The notes under the pieces were generated by a model. The model was given only the letters and a program-made list of their open reading frames with translations. It searched no databases and was not told the DNA's origin. Of a DNA stretch of 64,000 bases, positions 17,819 through 27,643 are shown piece by piece (position 1 is the stretch's first letter; each line of letters begins with the position of its first letter). The translations under genes were made by a program, and so were the position numbers. The stretch covers positions 1 through 64,000 of the forward strand of contig DAOLIT010000001.1 in NCBI GenBank assembly GCA_035328405.1, in the 5' to 3' direction. Source of the DNA: JAEUKA01 sp035328405 (GTDB lineage: Bacteria; Myxococcota_A; Polyangia; Palsa-1104; JAEUJZ01).

Positions 17819-19983
17819 GGCAACCCTCGCTCGATCGCCGAGAGTTCCAATTCGCCGCTCGTCCGCAGAAGCAGCACGCGAGATGCGGATGCTGCGCACG
17901 ACAGCACTTGCGCACCCGCAATCGGCTGGTCGCGAAGGCTACGTTCGATCCACGCCCGTCCGTCGCTCGGCGTCAGCAGCAACAGTTCGTGCGCCTGGCG
18001 CAACACCGATGGCGTTCCATCGGTTTCCTGGCCTTTCAAACCGAGCGCCAACGCACGCGGCGTGGCCTGAAAAAACGCCCGCAACGGCTCTAGGAGCGCA
18101 GAACCCACATCCGGCCATGAAAACGCACCTGACTGCCGCAAAAGCGCGTGTTGCGCGGAAAGCGCCTGTTCCCACGCACCGTTTGGCGCAAACGGCAGGT
18201 CTCCCGTCAGCCAATCCATCGGCCAGGCGGCACGCAAGAGTTCGTGTGCAAACGAATCCGCTTCCCTGAGCGACTGACTTTTTTGCCACAGTGCCGGCAG
18301 CGCGTCTTTGTGCAGCAGCGATCGATGGAGAGGCGCGTCTTGTTCCAACACCCCGCCATAGTCGTCCTGGTCTGGCCCCGCTCCGAGCGACACACCAAGG
18401 CCGCGCAACCGTTCCGTGGCTCGCACACGCGCGTCTGCCACCGTCGATTGCAGGGCGCAAAGCCTCTCCAATAGCGCCAAAAGATGTAGCCGCGCAGCAC
18501 GCATCACCCGACGCTGTCGCACGTTGACCAGAGCCGCCGCGCTTTCGCTTTTTTGGCGACGTTTGTTTTGGGCCGCGCGTTCGGCCTCGGACACCGAACT
18601 TTCCACAGCTTGCTTTCGTCGCCCAAACCACAGCGCGTACACACCGAAAACCACAGCTGCACACACAAGCCCACCATACAGCGGGCTTGCGTCCACCGCC
18701 GCCGGGCCCGAAATGCGCGGGCCAACGCCTTGCGCGCTCGCCGCTGTGTTCGAGACCGCGAGCGCCCACACAAAAAACGCGAGAAGTCCTGCCCCCACAC
18801 TTGCTGCCACCGTCGCAGACGCGGTTTGCCAGAACGCCAAGGAGTCGTTGTTTGCAGCGTCGGCTTGCTCAGGTTCCTCGAGTTTTGGCGTTTCCGTGTT
18901 GGGCGGCAAAAGCGGCATGGAAAACGACGCGTCCAATGCGCGTTCGTCGTCGAGCAATTTTTCTGCGGCCCCGTTCAAACCCTGTTGCAAAAGCCCCGCG
19001 CCAAGAAAACCCTCTTTCCCCGACAAATGTTCGTCGAGTAGCCGGCGCACTTCGGAAAGAAAAATCCGGCTTGCCTCCGCCTCGGCACGGTCGAGCGACA
19101 AAAGCCACCGCTCGCGAGTTGGTCCGTCCGCTTCGGCGTCGGGATGTTTGGAAAGAGCAGCAATCGGTTCGCAAAAGCGTTCGGCAGCGAGTGGGTCAGC
19201 AATCGAGTAAACCCGCTCGCGCGCAGGGACTTTCGTAAATTCTTCTAGCAACCTGGACAACCCGGCGACTGCGCTCCGCCACGCAAACGCTTCCTGCACT
19301 CTCGACACGTCCACATCGACGGATGCAACCGAAAAACCGGACAGAAGCGCCCTTGGATTCCTCGGAGGCCCAAGACGCTCCCGCATCGCATCGCTGTCCC
19401 GAACACCCGCTCCATACGCCGCGAGCACGAACGAAACCGTCGCACGCTCTCGATCCTCGAGAGACAGCGGCATTGCCTCTGTCTGTCCGGGCAGTACGTA
19501 CAACCGATTCAGGAGTGGACTCGGCGGACCATCCAAATGCCATCTCTCGACGGCACGCAAAGTTGCAACCGCGTCGCGACACTGCTTCTTTCCATCCAGA
19601 GGTGGCACCGATAGAAGCGCCACAAGACCCACCGAACGCTGCTCGGGCAGAAGTTTCGGTGGAAACAGGACCGCAAACTCGTCCAAAAACAACCGCGACA
19701 GACCGTCGAGCACACCCACCAAGCGCGCGCCGCTGACCTCCGCCAAATCTGCGACCAAAATCAAGTCGAGCCGCCCCGGACTCGTTTCCTCAGATCCACT
19801 CGACGCCGCAACGCCACGCAAAACCGACTTGAGCGCCTTTGCGATATGCGCAAAGTGGTTTTTCAACTCACCTGGCTGTGACGGAAATTCCTCGACGAGA
19901 ACCAGCGGCAAAGCCTCTCCCCGCAGGCGGACGGCCACCTGTGCCGCAAATTCCCCGACAGCCAAAAAGAGCGTTGGATTCAT
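17815..19983 (-). CDS. Degenerate tubulin-like protein with two membrane helices
   Basis: 722 residues. The N-terminus MNPTLFLAVGEFAAQVAVRLRG aligns by eye with the start of the adjacent tubulin-like protein (SPTIFIGLGGSGSKIVNAI). Further on, LDLILVADLAEVSGARLVG corresponds to that protein's strand and GGTGSGG loop, and VGLVALLSVPPL to its VVGTLLLPAVF. The nucleotide loops are gone (AEVSGAR at 81-87 in place of GGTGSGG), so GTP binding is not expected. After a helical region come two membrane helices (about 391-411 and 436-455) and a roughly 270-residue helical C-terminus. It starts three bases after the tubulin gene and ends in a GTGA overlap with the helicase-like gene. A likely role is to dock the active tubulin-like protein at the inner membrane. 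Confidence 0.7.
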   Translation of the reverse strand: MNPTLFLAVGEFAAQVAVRLRGEALPLVLVEEFPSQPGELKNHFAHIAKALKSVLRGVAASSGSEETSPGRLDLILVADLAEVSGARLVGVLDGLSRLFLDEFAVLFPPKLLPEQRSVGLVALLSVPPLDGKKQCRDAVATLRAVERWHLDGPPSPLLNRLYVLPGQTEAMPLSLEDRERATVSFVLAAYGAGVRDSDAMRERLGPPRNPRALLSGFSVASVDVDVSRVQEAFAWRSAVAGLSRLLEEFTKVPARERVYSIADPLAAERFCEPIAALSKHPDAEADGPTRERWLLSLDRAEAEASRIFLSEVRRLLDEHLSGKEGFLGAGLLQQGLNGAAEKLLDDERALDASFSMPLLPPNTETPKLEEPEQADAANNDSLAFWQTASATVAASVGAGLLAFFVWALAVSNTAASAQGVGPRISGPAAVDASPLYGGLVCAAVVFGVYALWFGRRKQAVESSVSEAERAAQNKRRQKSESAAALVNVRQRRVMRAARLHLLALLERLCALQSTVADARVRATERLRGLGVSLGAGPDQDDYGGVLEQDAPLHRSLLHKDALPALWQKSQSLREADSFAHELLRAAWPMDWLTGDLPFAPNGAWEQALSAQHALLRQSGAFSWPDVGSALLEPLRAFFQATPRALALGLKGQETDGTPSVLRQAHELLLLTPSDGRAWIERSLRDQPIAGAQVLSCAASASRVLLLRTSGELELSAIERGLP

Positions 19984-19986
19984 GCG

Positions 19987-22900
19987 TTATTGCGCGGCCC
20001 GGTCGTTCCCATCCAGCTTGGCCAAGCGTTCCTCGACGAGCTTTTTTTCCTCTTTCAGATAGCGTACGAGTGCTTCCTCCTCGTTGGCCAACGCGAGCGC
20101 AAGCTGCTCGGTCAAAAACGCGAGGTGCCCTTCCAAGTCTGCACGCGCCGCCCGACGACCAACTGCCGTGGCTGTTTGCTCACTGAAACGACGCAAACCC
20201 GCCTTGATCAAGTCGTCCCTCAACGCTGGATCGAGCGCAAAAAATGCCGCAAACGCCGTCGCCCGATCGTTCCCGAGTTTTTTGTGAACCGTCCCGACCA
20301 CCCATTCATACGCCCCGGACTGGGTTCGCTCGACGCTGCCCGCAAAATTCGCGAGGACAAACGCCCACAGGCGATCACCTCGTTCGGCGGCTTTTTGCAA
20401 CGCATCTTGTTCGGCGCGCCGTTTCTCCTCGGCTTCGCGCACTTCTTTCGGGTCGATGTTCGGAATGCCGTCTTCCCACACAGCCTCGATGTGAAGCGGA
20501 TACGACCGATTCGGCCTGGCCTTCACCGTTCGATACGCCTGCATCAGTTCGTCATTAATGCGCTTATAGAAGTACAGCGGAATGCCCAACATGGCTCGAT
20601 AAAAGACCACGATGTCTTCTTCGCCCCACCCGTCGATAAAATCGACGCCGGTCGCGACTTGACGAATCGCCGCCCGCAAGCCTCCGTCGTCGCCCGAGTA
20701 CTTCGGTGCCAAACCGACATAGAAAATGTGCGCCGGTTTTACCGTCGGATCGTCGAGCTTGGTTTTGTCGATATTCGCAAGCACGACGCATTGATCGACC
20801 ACGCGCAGAAATTTGTCCCGAATGTGGTTTTGCACCGCCGTTTCACTCACCGCTTCCAGTGCTGCCTCGTCGCTGCCTTTTGCAAAAATCAAGCGGGCTT
20901 CTAGTTCTAGAGCGGTTCTCATATCAAGACCCTGCTCGGCGAACACCCGCGAAAGGGTCGTTTTTGCAACGTCCTCGAGCCGTGTACGCAAATCGCGCAC
21001 AATTTCGATCGCGTCCTTGGCCCGAATGCGGCCTTCCTTGTCGACGGCAGGTTGGAAAGCCTCGCTGATTTCCGAAAAAATCTGCGTCTCGTCGTAATAG
21101 GCCGTTTTGTCGAAATACAGCGAAAACAGCTTGTTCCACAGCCTTTGCCCGGCTCGATCGTCGCGCAGCACCTCGCTGTCCAAGTAAAACGCTGCGGCAT
21201 CGGACGTTTCTCCCCGCGTCGCCGGGTCCTCGCGCAGCCGTTCCGCTTCCGTCGAGACATTTTTCGCAACTTCATCCGCGACTTGCGAGACGCTGCGGAA
21301 CGACGTAAGACGAGCCTCGACGGCACGCTGCAATTCCTCGTGGAATGCTTGCCAGAAAGCGGCCTTCAACCAATCCCGCTGTCCGTTTTCGACTTGGTTG
21401 AAGAAATCTTGCGTCTTGCGCCGAACCTGATCGAACGCCTTGTTCTCTCGGGACAAGACGCTTGACAAAAAGCCTTTTTGCGAGGTCTCGCGCAGCCGTT
21501 TTTCCAATTCGGAAAACTCGCGCGTGACATGTTCGCGATCCAAATCGAACGCATTTTCCTTCGTCTCGTGCAAAAACGCGCCCTCGGCGGGATCTTCAAA
21601 CGGCGTGAGCGGCCCCTCGGCCTTCAGACGGATCAGGAAATACCGCTGCGAGAGCGGACCGACTTTGTTTCCACGGAAAAACTCCGCGAAAAGCCGCCCC
21701 GATTTCACGTCCGCGAGTTGGGATTGCAAGTACGTTCCCATCACTTTGCTGCGGCTTTGCGCCACGTCCCGACGGAGGTTTTCCTGTGCGCGGGACAGCG
21801 ACGTGTTTCCCTCATGTACTTGCAGCGGGTCGAACGGCTGAATTTGAATCTGCTCGTCGAGACCCTCAAAAATTTGAGCCAGTTTCCGTCGAAAGGCATC
21901 CCGCAAACCCGTGCCGTCGGCGCTCTTTTGGGCAGTGATAGCGCTGTACAGGCCTTTTTCGTCTCGGTCAGCCTCGAGGCGCGCCTTGTGGTCGATGTAT
22001 TGCCCGAATTTCTCATCGACGATGCGGTCTTGTTCTTGCCGAGACAAACGCTGAAATTTCGGGTCGCTGTACGGCACGCGGAAAGCTTCCTCGCGCCCGA
22101 ACACCAAATACGTGTCGAGCACACGGCTTACGTAGCGCAGCACCGAGTACTGCAAAATATCGGTGCGCGGGAAAATCAAAAGCGCCGCGCCAAACGACCC
22201 GAAGTGAACCGCAAAATGGCCGAGCGCCAGCGTTTTTTGGTGCTTGTCGTAGTTGTCGTACTCGCCAGCTTGCGAGCCGATGATGGGCGAAAAAACCTGC
22301 AAAAACGCGCTGTCTGAAATTGCGTTCGTGTAACGCTCGACGGCAATTTCCGCAGGTTTGTCCACCAAGTAACACAGCGAGAACGGTCGTGTGTGGATGT
22401 GGTTGCGTTCAGGATGCGTTGGGTCGTAGTGAAATTCGATTTGATCGACCCCGCCCTCGTACCCAAGCTTCGTCACGAACTCGAGTTCTTTCAGCGCGGC
22501 GTATCCGTTGGCGTTGATGTCCGCGTGAAGGGCCTGTTCGACATCGGCCGTAAACACTGCGGGCAGTAGCAATGTCCCGACGACATTTGCTCGTCCCCAG
22601 CCGTGATCACGAATCAAATCCTGCGCCAAATACGCCATCGGCAAAAAGCCGCCGCTACCCGTCCCACCAGCGACAGAGGCATAGATGAGGACGTTGACGA
22701 CTCGGTCTTCGTTGTCCCGAAACGGATTGTCCGGGCGCGTCTGGCTATCGAGGATGCGTTTGAACGCACGCAAAAACCCGGCTCGGTCTTCCTCAAGGTT
22801 GTAATAAAGGCCCAGACGACTCTCGACGCGGATTTGCCCGGCTCCTGCACCCTGGGCATCCCGAAACTGGTAGTTCGGGTGGACCCATTGCGTAACCATT

Positions 22901-23178
22901 TTGTCCTCGGAGAGTTCTTGCTTTCCGCGTTTGCGCGCGACGTAAGACCTTCGATCGAACGAGGACACCAAAAAGCGGTTCGACTCGGGAATGTTCTTTT
23001 GTGCGCCAAGGTCCGCTTTGTTCGTATCGACGCAAATGGCGTGGATCAACTCGCGGAATCGCTGCCAGTTTGGATGGCGACGGAGTTTTCCTGCAATCGC
23101 GTTGACGATTTTCGAACCCGACCCACCGAGCCCAATGAAAATGGTTGGCGAAAAACGAGATGCACCTAAAAGACTCAT
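19987..23178 (-). CDS. Tubulin-like (Tubulin_2 type) large NTPase
   Basis: 1063 residues. The N-terminal FSPTIFIGLGGSGSKIVNAI (loop 16-23) and the tubulin/FtsZ signature loop GGTGSGG (171-177) within VLIYASVAGGTGSGGFLPM identify the tubulin-fold GTPase family that Pfam calls Tubulin_2. A long region follows that is mainly helical and charged, with coiled-coil character around residues 480-700. It has no signal peptide or membrane helix, so it is cytoplasmic. The protein is much larger than FtsZ and is unrelated to the cell-division cluster; nothing of that cluster is nearby. It sits centrally in the operon, eight bases after the vWA gene and three before the degenerate tubulin. By family it probably binds GTP; polymer formation is unproven. 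It may be the switch or scaffold of the phosphorylation complex encoded here. Confidence 0.88.
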   Translation of the reverse strand: MSLLGASRFSPTIFIGLGGSGSKIVNAIAGKLRRHPNWQRFRELIHAICVDTNKADLGAQKNIPESNRFLVSSFDRRSYVARKRGKQELSEDKMVTQWVHPNYQFRDAQGAGAGQIRVESRLGLYYNLEEDRAGFLRAFKRILDSQTRPDNPFRDNEDRVVNVLIYASVAGGTGSGGFLPMAYLAQDLIRDHGWGRANVVGTLLLPAVFTADVEQALHADINANGYAALKELEFVTKLGYEGGVDQIEFHYDPTHPERNHIHTRPFSLCYLVDKPAEIAVERYTNAISDSAFLQVFSPIIGSQAGEYDNYDKHQKTLALGHFAVHFGSFGAALLIFPRTDILQYSVLRYVSRVLDTYLVFGREEAFRVPYSDPKFQRLSRQEQDRIVDEKFGQYIDHKARLEADRDEKGLYSAITAQKSADGTGLRDAFRRKLAQIFEGLDEQIQIQPFDPLQVHEGNTSLSRAQENLRRDVAQSRSKVMGTYLQSQLADVKSGRLFAEFFRGNKVGPLSQRYFLIRLKAEGPLTPFEDPAEGAFLHETKENAFDLDREHVTREFSELEKRLRETSQKGFLSSVLSRENKAFDQVRRKTQDFFNQVENGQRDWLKAAFWQAFHEELQRAVEARLTSFRSVSQVADEVAKNVSTEAERLREDPATRGETSDAAAFYLDSEVLRDDRAGQRLWNKLFSLYFDKTAYYDETQIFSEISEAFQPAVDKEGRIRAKDAIEIVRDLRTRLEDVAKTTLSRVFAEQGLDMRTALELEARLIFAKGSDEAALEAVSETAVQNHIRDKFLRVVDQCVVLANIDKTKLDDPTVKPAHIFYVGLAPKYSGDDGGLRAAIRQVATGVDFIDGWGEEDIVVFYRAMLGIPLYFYKRINDELMQAYRTVKARPNRSYPLHIEAVWEDGIPNIDPKEVREAEEKRRAEQDALQKAAERGDRLWAFVLANFAGSVERTQSGAYEWVVGTVHKKLGNDRATAFAAFFALDPALRDDLIKAGLRRFSEQTATAVGRRAARADLEGHLAFLTEQLALALANEEEALVRYLKEEKKLVEERLAKLDGNDRAAQ

Positions 23179-23186
23179 GGATTCAC

Positions 23187-25334
23187 CTAGCCCAGACGGA
23201 AGTACGTGTCACCGCTGCGATAGACCACACCGCGCCGCAGCGCCGACGGGTCCAGCGGAGTTTTGAGCGCCTCCCACTTGCGAGTGCGCAGATCTTTGTG
23301 TTCGACGGTACCGTGGACGATTATAAGAGGCTCTGAGCCCGTCGCGCGGACAATGATCGCCGCATCTTTGAGCCTTCCCGGTGTGTTGCCGTTGGCGTCG
23401 AACGCCACCCGCGCGTTCCGATAAAAACCGCGCTTTCCGCCCGGCAAATCTCGCAAACGACGGCCTGTCGTTCGTTGAAGCGCCGTTTCGCTTTTCGCCA
23501 GACGGATCACCTCGACAGCGTCGAAGTCGTGCGGACTCAGAAAACCGTATAAAACGAACAAAAAGAGCAGCGTGCCCAAAACCGCCGCGATCACACGCCA
23601 GTAGCAGACGAAAAACGGCGTTTTCCCGACGGAGAAATCCACTGACAAGGGCAGCGCCTCGGGATGATAATGTGGGTGTTTTCCACGCAGCAAAATCCGG
23701 GTCGCTGGTGCCGGTTGCAGGTTTTGGCAGCAACCGGGTGCCTCGACACACAATTCGATTGTCTCGCTTTTTACAACGAGCGGCGATGCAGAAAGCAAGC
23801 GGAGTCCGTCGGGCATTTCCGCACCGACTGCCTCGATCGAAACGCGATCTGCATTTGTCGATCCCGCCAAGCTCACCGTTGCACAGCGCTTTGATGACAA
23901 CCGTTCGCCGAGCCAACTTCCAAATGAAAGCGGATTTGGCGTCGCCTTGAGCGAGAGTGGCAACCAACCTTCGACGACCAGCGGCGCACTCGCCGTCAGA
24001 TCGAGCCACAAATTCTTGAACCGAACCGTAAGCGTCTGCCCGCCCAGTTCCTCGGCCTTCATGCGTCCAACGAAATTTCCGTCGCTGCGTCGCTGCAAAG
24101 GAACACTCTTTTTCCCAACCTCAAGCTGTGCCGAAAAGCCGTCGGTCGAAAAGAATTCCGGGTCCACAAACGTTCGCCCATGCCAAACCATGCGAGCGAC
24201 GACTTCAAATTCCTCTCCCACACGAGTCGTCGTCGGTGCGGATACGATATCAGCCAGCAGGTCGTAGCGAAGAATGATCCCAAAAGCGGTCTTTCCCATC
24301 GCCTTGTCGAGCCGCAGCGACAAACGGCCTTTGATGTTCGGATCGTGCGGGGTCCGCATCACTCGATAGGAATGACACGGGGGACGGTCACAACCGTTGT
24401 CTCCGAACTCCTCTTTCACGCTCATCGGGCGTCCACCGTCGAGAAGCTGGGCCGAAAATACGGGCATTTTTTGGACGCTCGCCATGCTGATCAGCACTTC
24501 TGTCACGTATTTTCCGACCGGAAAACTGTACATCCCACCGGGATCGAGCTGGCCAGTGAGCGGTCGCGACTGCAAATGCGCAGCAAGCGCATTCGTAAAG
24601 CCAGTGATGATCTCTTGGGGTGTGTTGATCGCCTCGACGGGACCGAGCGCCGCGAGAAACTGCTGCTGAGCCTGCTTCAGCTCGGGCACATTCGCTGACA
24701 GCCCGAGCGAAAGCACCTCAAACGGTTGTTTTGCAACTGCGGCAGCGTCGGCAAAAAGCGTCCCCGCAGGCAACGGCTCAAAGCCAAGAAGTGCCCTCGC
24801 CTGCGTCCCGGAAAGAGGATCGTCTTGGGATGGAGAACCGTCTGTAAAAAGCAAGAGTCTTCTCGACGACAACCGGCTTTGGGAAAGAATCTCCCTTGCG
24901 CGTTTCAGCGGACCTGTAAACGGCGTCGATTGGTCAAAGCGAAGGTCCCGAATGCTGGCCTGCGTCGGAGGGAGTTCCCGATAACGGCCCACCGCTCCGC
25001 TTTGAAACGTCAAAATCGTCAATTTGTCGTCGGGAGACAGAAGCCCCCTAAAAATCAGCGTGGCAAGAACAGACAAACGATCCGGGTCTGCCGGTGGCAA
25101 TTTCACCGTGCCGGTGTTCGTGGTCAGCATGGAACCCGCCGACATACTCGACGAATTGTCGAGGATAAGCACCCATTCTGTTGGCCCAGTGTTCCCAGTC
25201 GCTGCATGCGTGTTCGACGTACACCATCCGACCAAAACGCACACCCAAAACAGAACCGAAAACCAAGCCAATAAGCAGTAGTTTTTCCGTCGGGGGAACA
25301 CGCACAACGCAACAGAAGATCTATCGGTTCGCAT
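23187..25334 (-). CDS. vWA-domain membrane protein with conserved cytoplasmic tail
   Basis: 715 residues from ATG 25334, chosen because AAGGA lies just upstream and overlaps the previous stop; the frame is open further to 25472, inside the previous gene. A signal anchor (about 20-38) is followed by a periplasmic von Willebrand A domain with an intact metal site (DNSSS, Asp 59, Ser 61, Ser 63) and LLLFTDGSPS, and then beta-rich domains. One membrane helix near 570-598 leads to a cytoplasmic tail of about 115 residues containing RRLRDLPGGKRGFYRNARV. The same tail type ends the neighbouring proline-rich protein. vWA domains bind protein ligands through a metal ion. In this operon it is the probable outer sensor or adhesion arm, with the tail contacting the tubulin-like or FHA proteins inside. 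Confidence 0.85.
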   Translation of the reverse strand: MRTDRSSVALCVFPRRKNYCLLAWFSVLFWVCVLVGWCTSNTHAATGNTGPTEWVLILDNSSSMSAGSMLTTNTGTVKLPPADPDRLSVLATLIFRGLLSPDDKLTILTFQSGAVGRYRELPPTQASIRDLRFDQSTPFTGPLKRAREILSQSRLSSRRLLLFTDGSPSQDDPLSGTQARALLGFEPLPAGTLFADAAAVAKQPFEVLSLGLSANVPELKQAQQQFLAALGPVEAINTPQEIITGFTNALAAHLQSRPLTGQLDPGGMYSFPVGKYVTEVLISMASVQKMPVFSAQLLDGGRPMSVKEEFGDNGCDRPPCHSYRVMRTPHDPNIKGRLSLRLDKAMGKTAFGIILRYDLLADIVSAPTTTRVGEEFEVVARMVWHGRTFVDPEFFSTDGFSAQLEVGKKSVPLQRRSDGNFVGRMKAEELGGQTLTVRFKNLWLDLTASAPLVVEGWLPLSLKATPNPLSFGSWLGERLSSKRCATVSLAGSTNADRVSIEAVGAEMPDGLRLLSASPLVVKSETIELCVEAPGCCQNLQPAPATRILLRGKHPHYHPEALPLSVDFSVGKTPFFVCYWRVIAAVLGTLLFLFVLYGFLSPHDFDAVEVIRLAKSETALQRTTGRRLRDLPGGKRGFYRNARVAFDANGNTPGRLKDAAIIVRATGSEPLIIVHGTVEHKDLRTRKWEALKTPLDPSALRRGVVYRSGDTYFRLG

Positions 25335-25339
25335 GTCCT

Positions 25340-27643
25340 TCACATCACCTGAAAAAAGAGGTTGCCGACTTGATAGACCGTGTTTCGCGTCAAGGCGTAT
25401 CCGTCGGAAGGTATCTCGACTGGTTCCAATTTTCGAGTTTGCGGACTCATACGACACAGCGCCCCGTGGCAACGCAGCAAAATTTCGCCCTTGTACGCAT
25501 GAAAGGAAAGCTGCGCTGTCCGAAGTTTGTCCGTGGCCGAACCGTCTTCGCGCAAGCCCGTTGCTGCCGATCGATAGAAGCCCGCTTTTCCACCCGGCAA
25601 ATCTCGCAAACGCCGAGCCACGGCGCGCGAAAGAGCTTCTTTTTTCGTCGCGATTTTCACGCTGTCCTCGATGCCAAATTCATACGGACGAACAAAACCA
25701 AGCACGATCAGGAACAGCAACAGACCTCCAGCAATTGCGCCGAGCCACCACAGGTTGCACAGCAAAAAACCACGTCCGCGCACATTCCAGTGGACAGAAA
25801 CAAGTGCCTGTTCCGACGCAAATTCAGCACTTGTGGGTTTGATTTTCAGCAACGCGGGAGCAAGTTTTTCCCCGGCGCAGCGCGGTGGCGAAAGGCAAAT
25901 CTTGACCGATCGGTCAATTCCCAAGACCAGCTTCCGGTCGTTGCTGTCCCCGCTTCTTGTTGTACCGATTGGCAAAAAGCGACCATTTCCATCGACAAGC
26001 CCAAGCGTGGATTGGCAGCCGCTTGGCAAATCCGCGTGCAGCAGAAATTCTTGTTCTTCGACGCCATTGGACTTAGAAAAATCCAGCTTCGCACAGTTGA
26101 TGGACCAAGAACTTCCGACGGGGACATTTCCCAGATCCAGCTTGTCATCGAGTTTGAGCGCAATTGCGTCGCGGAACACGATCGTCTGTTTGTCCGCTAG
26201 TTCCTGTCCGCCTGCTTTCACGACGACCTCCAAATGTGCGGACAACGGATGTTTCGGCACAAAACTATCGGAATAGGCCGGCTTTCCGTCGGACAGCGTC
26301 GTTGATTTGAGTACCATCAGCGGATCGCCATTGAGCTTTGCAACCACGGCGAGTCCTGGCGTTTTGATCCACGCCTCCGCGTTTCGTCGCGCATCTCCGC
26401 TCGACGGCAATCTGAAGCGGGCCACGACCCGGCATGGACGACCGACATAACAAATGCCGTCTGGATCAGGCTCCACAATATCGAGTCCCACACCCAACTT
26501 CGTGAGCTTGGCAACCTGAGCCCCCGACGAACAGAGTTCTCCATCGGGTCCACCCTCGCCGATCAAATGAATCAGGATTTCTTCGCTGTCTACGTTCGTC
26601 GGCGCTAGCCACAAATTCCCGCTTATTTTGCCGTCCGACTCGACGGTGCCATTGTGCTTTTGGACTTTTCCATCCGCGCGCTCGACGACAAACACAGGTT
26701 TGGTCAAGCTGCTGATGCTCGACGCCGTAACCTTCTGGCCGCTTTTGTCACGAAGCTCACCGACGAGAGGAATCAGTGTTTGGGGCACCAAGACTTCGCC
26801 GCGATCTGGACTTTGGATGTATCCGCGAAGTTTGCACGGCGAAAGGCGCACACTGGATTGCTTTCCCGTCACCGTGCCCATCGTTTCATCGACCTGCATG
26901 GCTATCCCGCGCGGGACAAATTCAAACTGCACGTTTCCGACGGTGTTGTCTGGAAGCTTCACCGCCGCAACAACTTGGCCATTCGGAAGCGAACGAACGG
27001 GCACGCGGCTGCGCTCTCTGCCGTCGGGACCACGGACAACGATCTCGCCTGCTTGAGCGGCTCTCAGCTTTCCCGACGTGGTGGTTACTTGTGCGAAAAC
27101 ACGCACAGTATCGCCTGCACCATAAGGGCCGGTGCTCAGCCGCACGATTTCCGCGTTGAGGTTCACCGGCGGCGGCGGTGGTGGTGGAGGCGGTGGAGGC
27201 GGCGATGCAGACGAGTTATCCGGCGAAACACCTCCGCCCGGAGGCGCGCCCGGAATCCCCCCTCCTGGAGGTGCACCTGGAGGCGGACCGCTGACCACAA
27301 CGCCGTTTTCCACCCGGATTTGCACGGATTCAGGCGGAGCAGCCTGCCGCCGTCTGCAATCAAACGGGCCAATCCGTCGAAAATCCGGGTGCTGGCGCAA
27401 AAATGTGGTCTCGCAGGTGTTGTCTTCCTCGTCCCAACATTCGCGGCACATTTGGTCTGGACCCATGACGTGAACGTGGAAATGCCAAGCCCTGTGAATG
27501 TTGGCATAGGACCCACATGCTCGTCGGGAAGCGAATCCTCCGTTCCAATCGAATCCCCCAACGCAGTACGTGTTGTTTCCCGCGTACGCGGACCCACAGA
27601 ACAAGCACAAAACGACGACAAAAAACGCAATCAGTCGGGTCAT
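25340..27643 (-). CDS. Proline-rich membrane protein with the same cytoplasmic tail as the vWA protein
   Basis: 767 residues from ATG 27643, which overlaps the PP2C stop (ATGA); the open frame continues upstream to 27910 but inside the PP2C gene. A signal peptide (MTRLIAFFVVVLCLFCGSAYAG) is followed by a Cys- and His-rich region (ten Cys in the first 90 mature residues), repeats of PPGGG/PGAPPGGG, a run of twelve prolines, and beta-rich Ig-like domains. No vWA metal site is present. A membrane helix (FLLCNLWWLGAIAGGLLLFLIVLGF) precedes the cytoplasmic tail with RRLRDLPGGKAGFYRSAA. The architecture mirrors the next gene's product with the vWA module replaced, suggesting two related subunits of one transmembrane complex. 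The function is unknown. Confidence 0.75.
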   Translation of the reverse strand: MTRLIAFFVVVLCLFCGSAYAGNNTYCVGGFDWNGGFASRRACGSYANIHRAWHFHVHVMGPDQMCRECWDEEDNTCETTFLRQHPDFRRIGPFDCRRRQAAPPESVQIRVENGVVVSGPPPGAPPGGGIPGAPPGGGVSPDNSSASPPPPPPPPPPPPVNLNAEIVRLSTGPYGAGDTVRVFAQVTTTSGKLRAAQAGEIVVRGPDGRERSRVPVRSLPNGQVVAAVKLPDNTVGNVQFEFVPRGIAMQVDETMGTVTGKQSSVRLSPCKLRGYIQSPDRGEVLVPQTLIPLVGELRDKSGQKVTASSISSLTKPVFVVERADGKVQKHNGTVESDGKISGNLWLAPTNVDSEEILIHLIGEGGPDGELCSSGAQVAKLTKLGVGLDIVEPDPDGICYVGRPCRVVARFRLPSSGDARRNAEAWIKTPGLAVVAKLNGDPLMVLKSTTLSDGKPAYSDSFVPKHPLSAHLEVVVKAGGQELADKQTIVFRDAIALKLDDKLDLGNVPVGSSWSINCAKLDFSKSNGVEEQEFLLHADLPSGCQSTLGLVDGNGRFLPIGTTRSGDSNDRKLVLGIDRSVKICLSPPRCAGEKLAPALLKIKPTSAEFASEQALVSVHWNVRGRGFLLCNLWWLGAIAGGLLLFLIVLGFVRPYEFGIEDSVKIATKKEALSRAVARRLRDLPGGKAGFYRSAATGLREDGSATDKLRTAQLSFHAYKGEILLRCHGALCRMSPQTRKLEPVEIPSDGYALTRNTVYQVGNLFFQVM

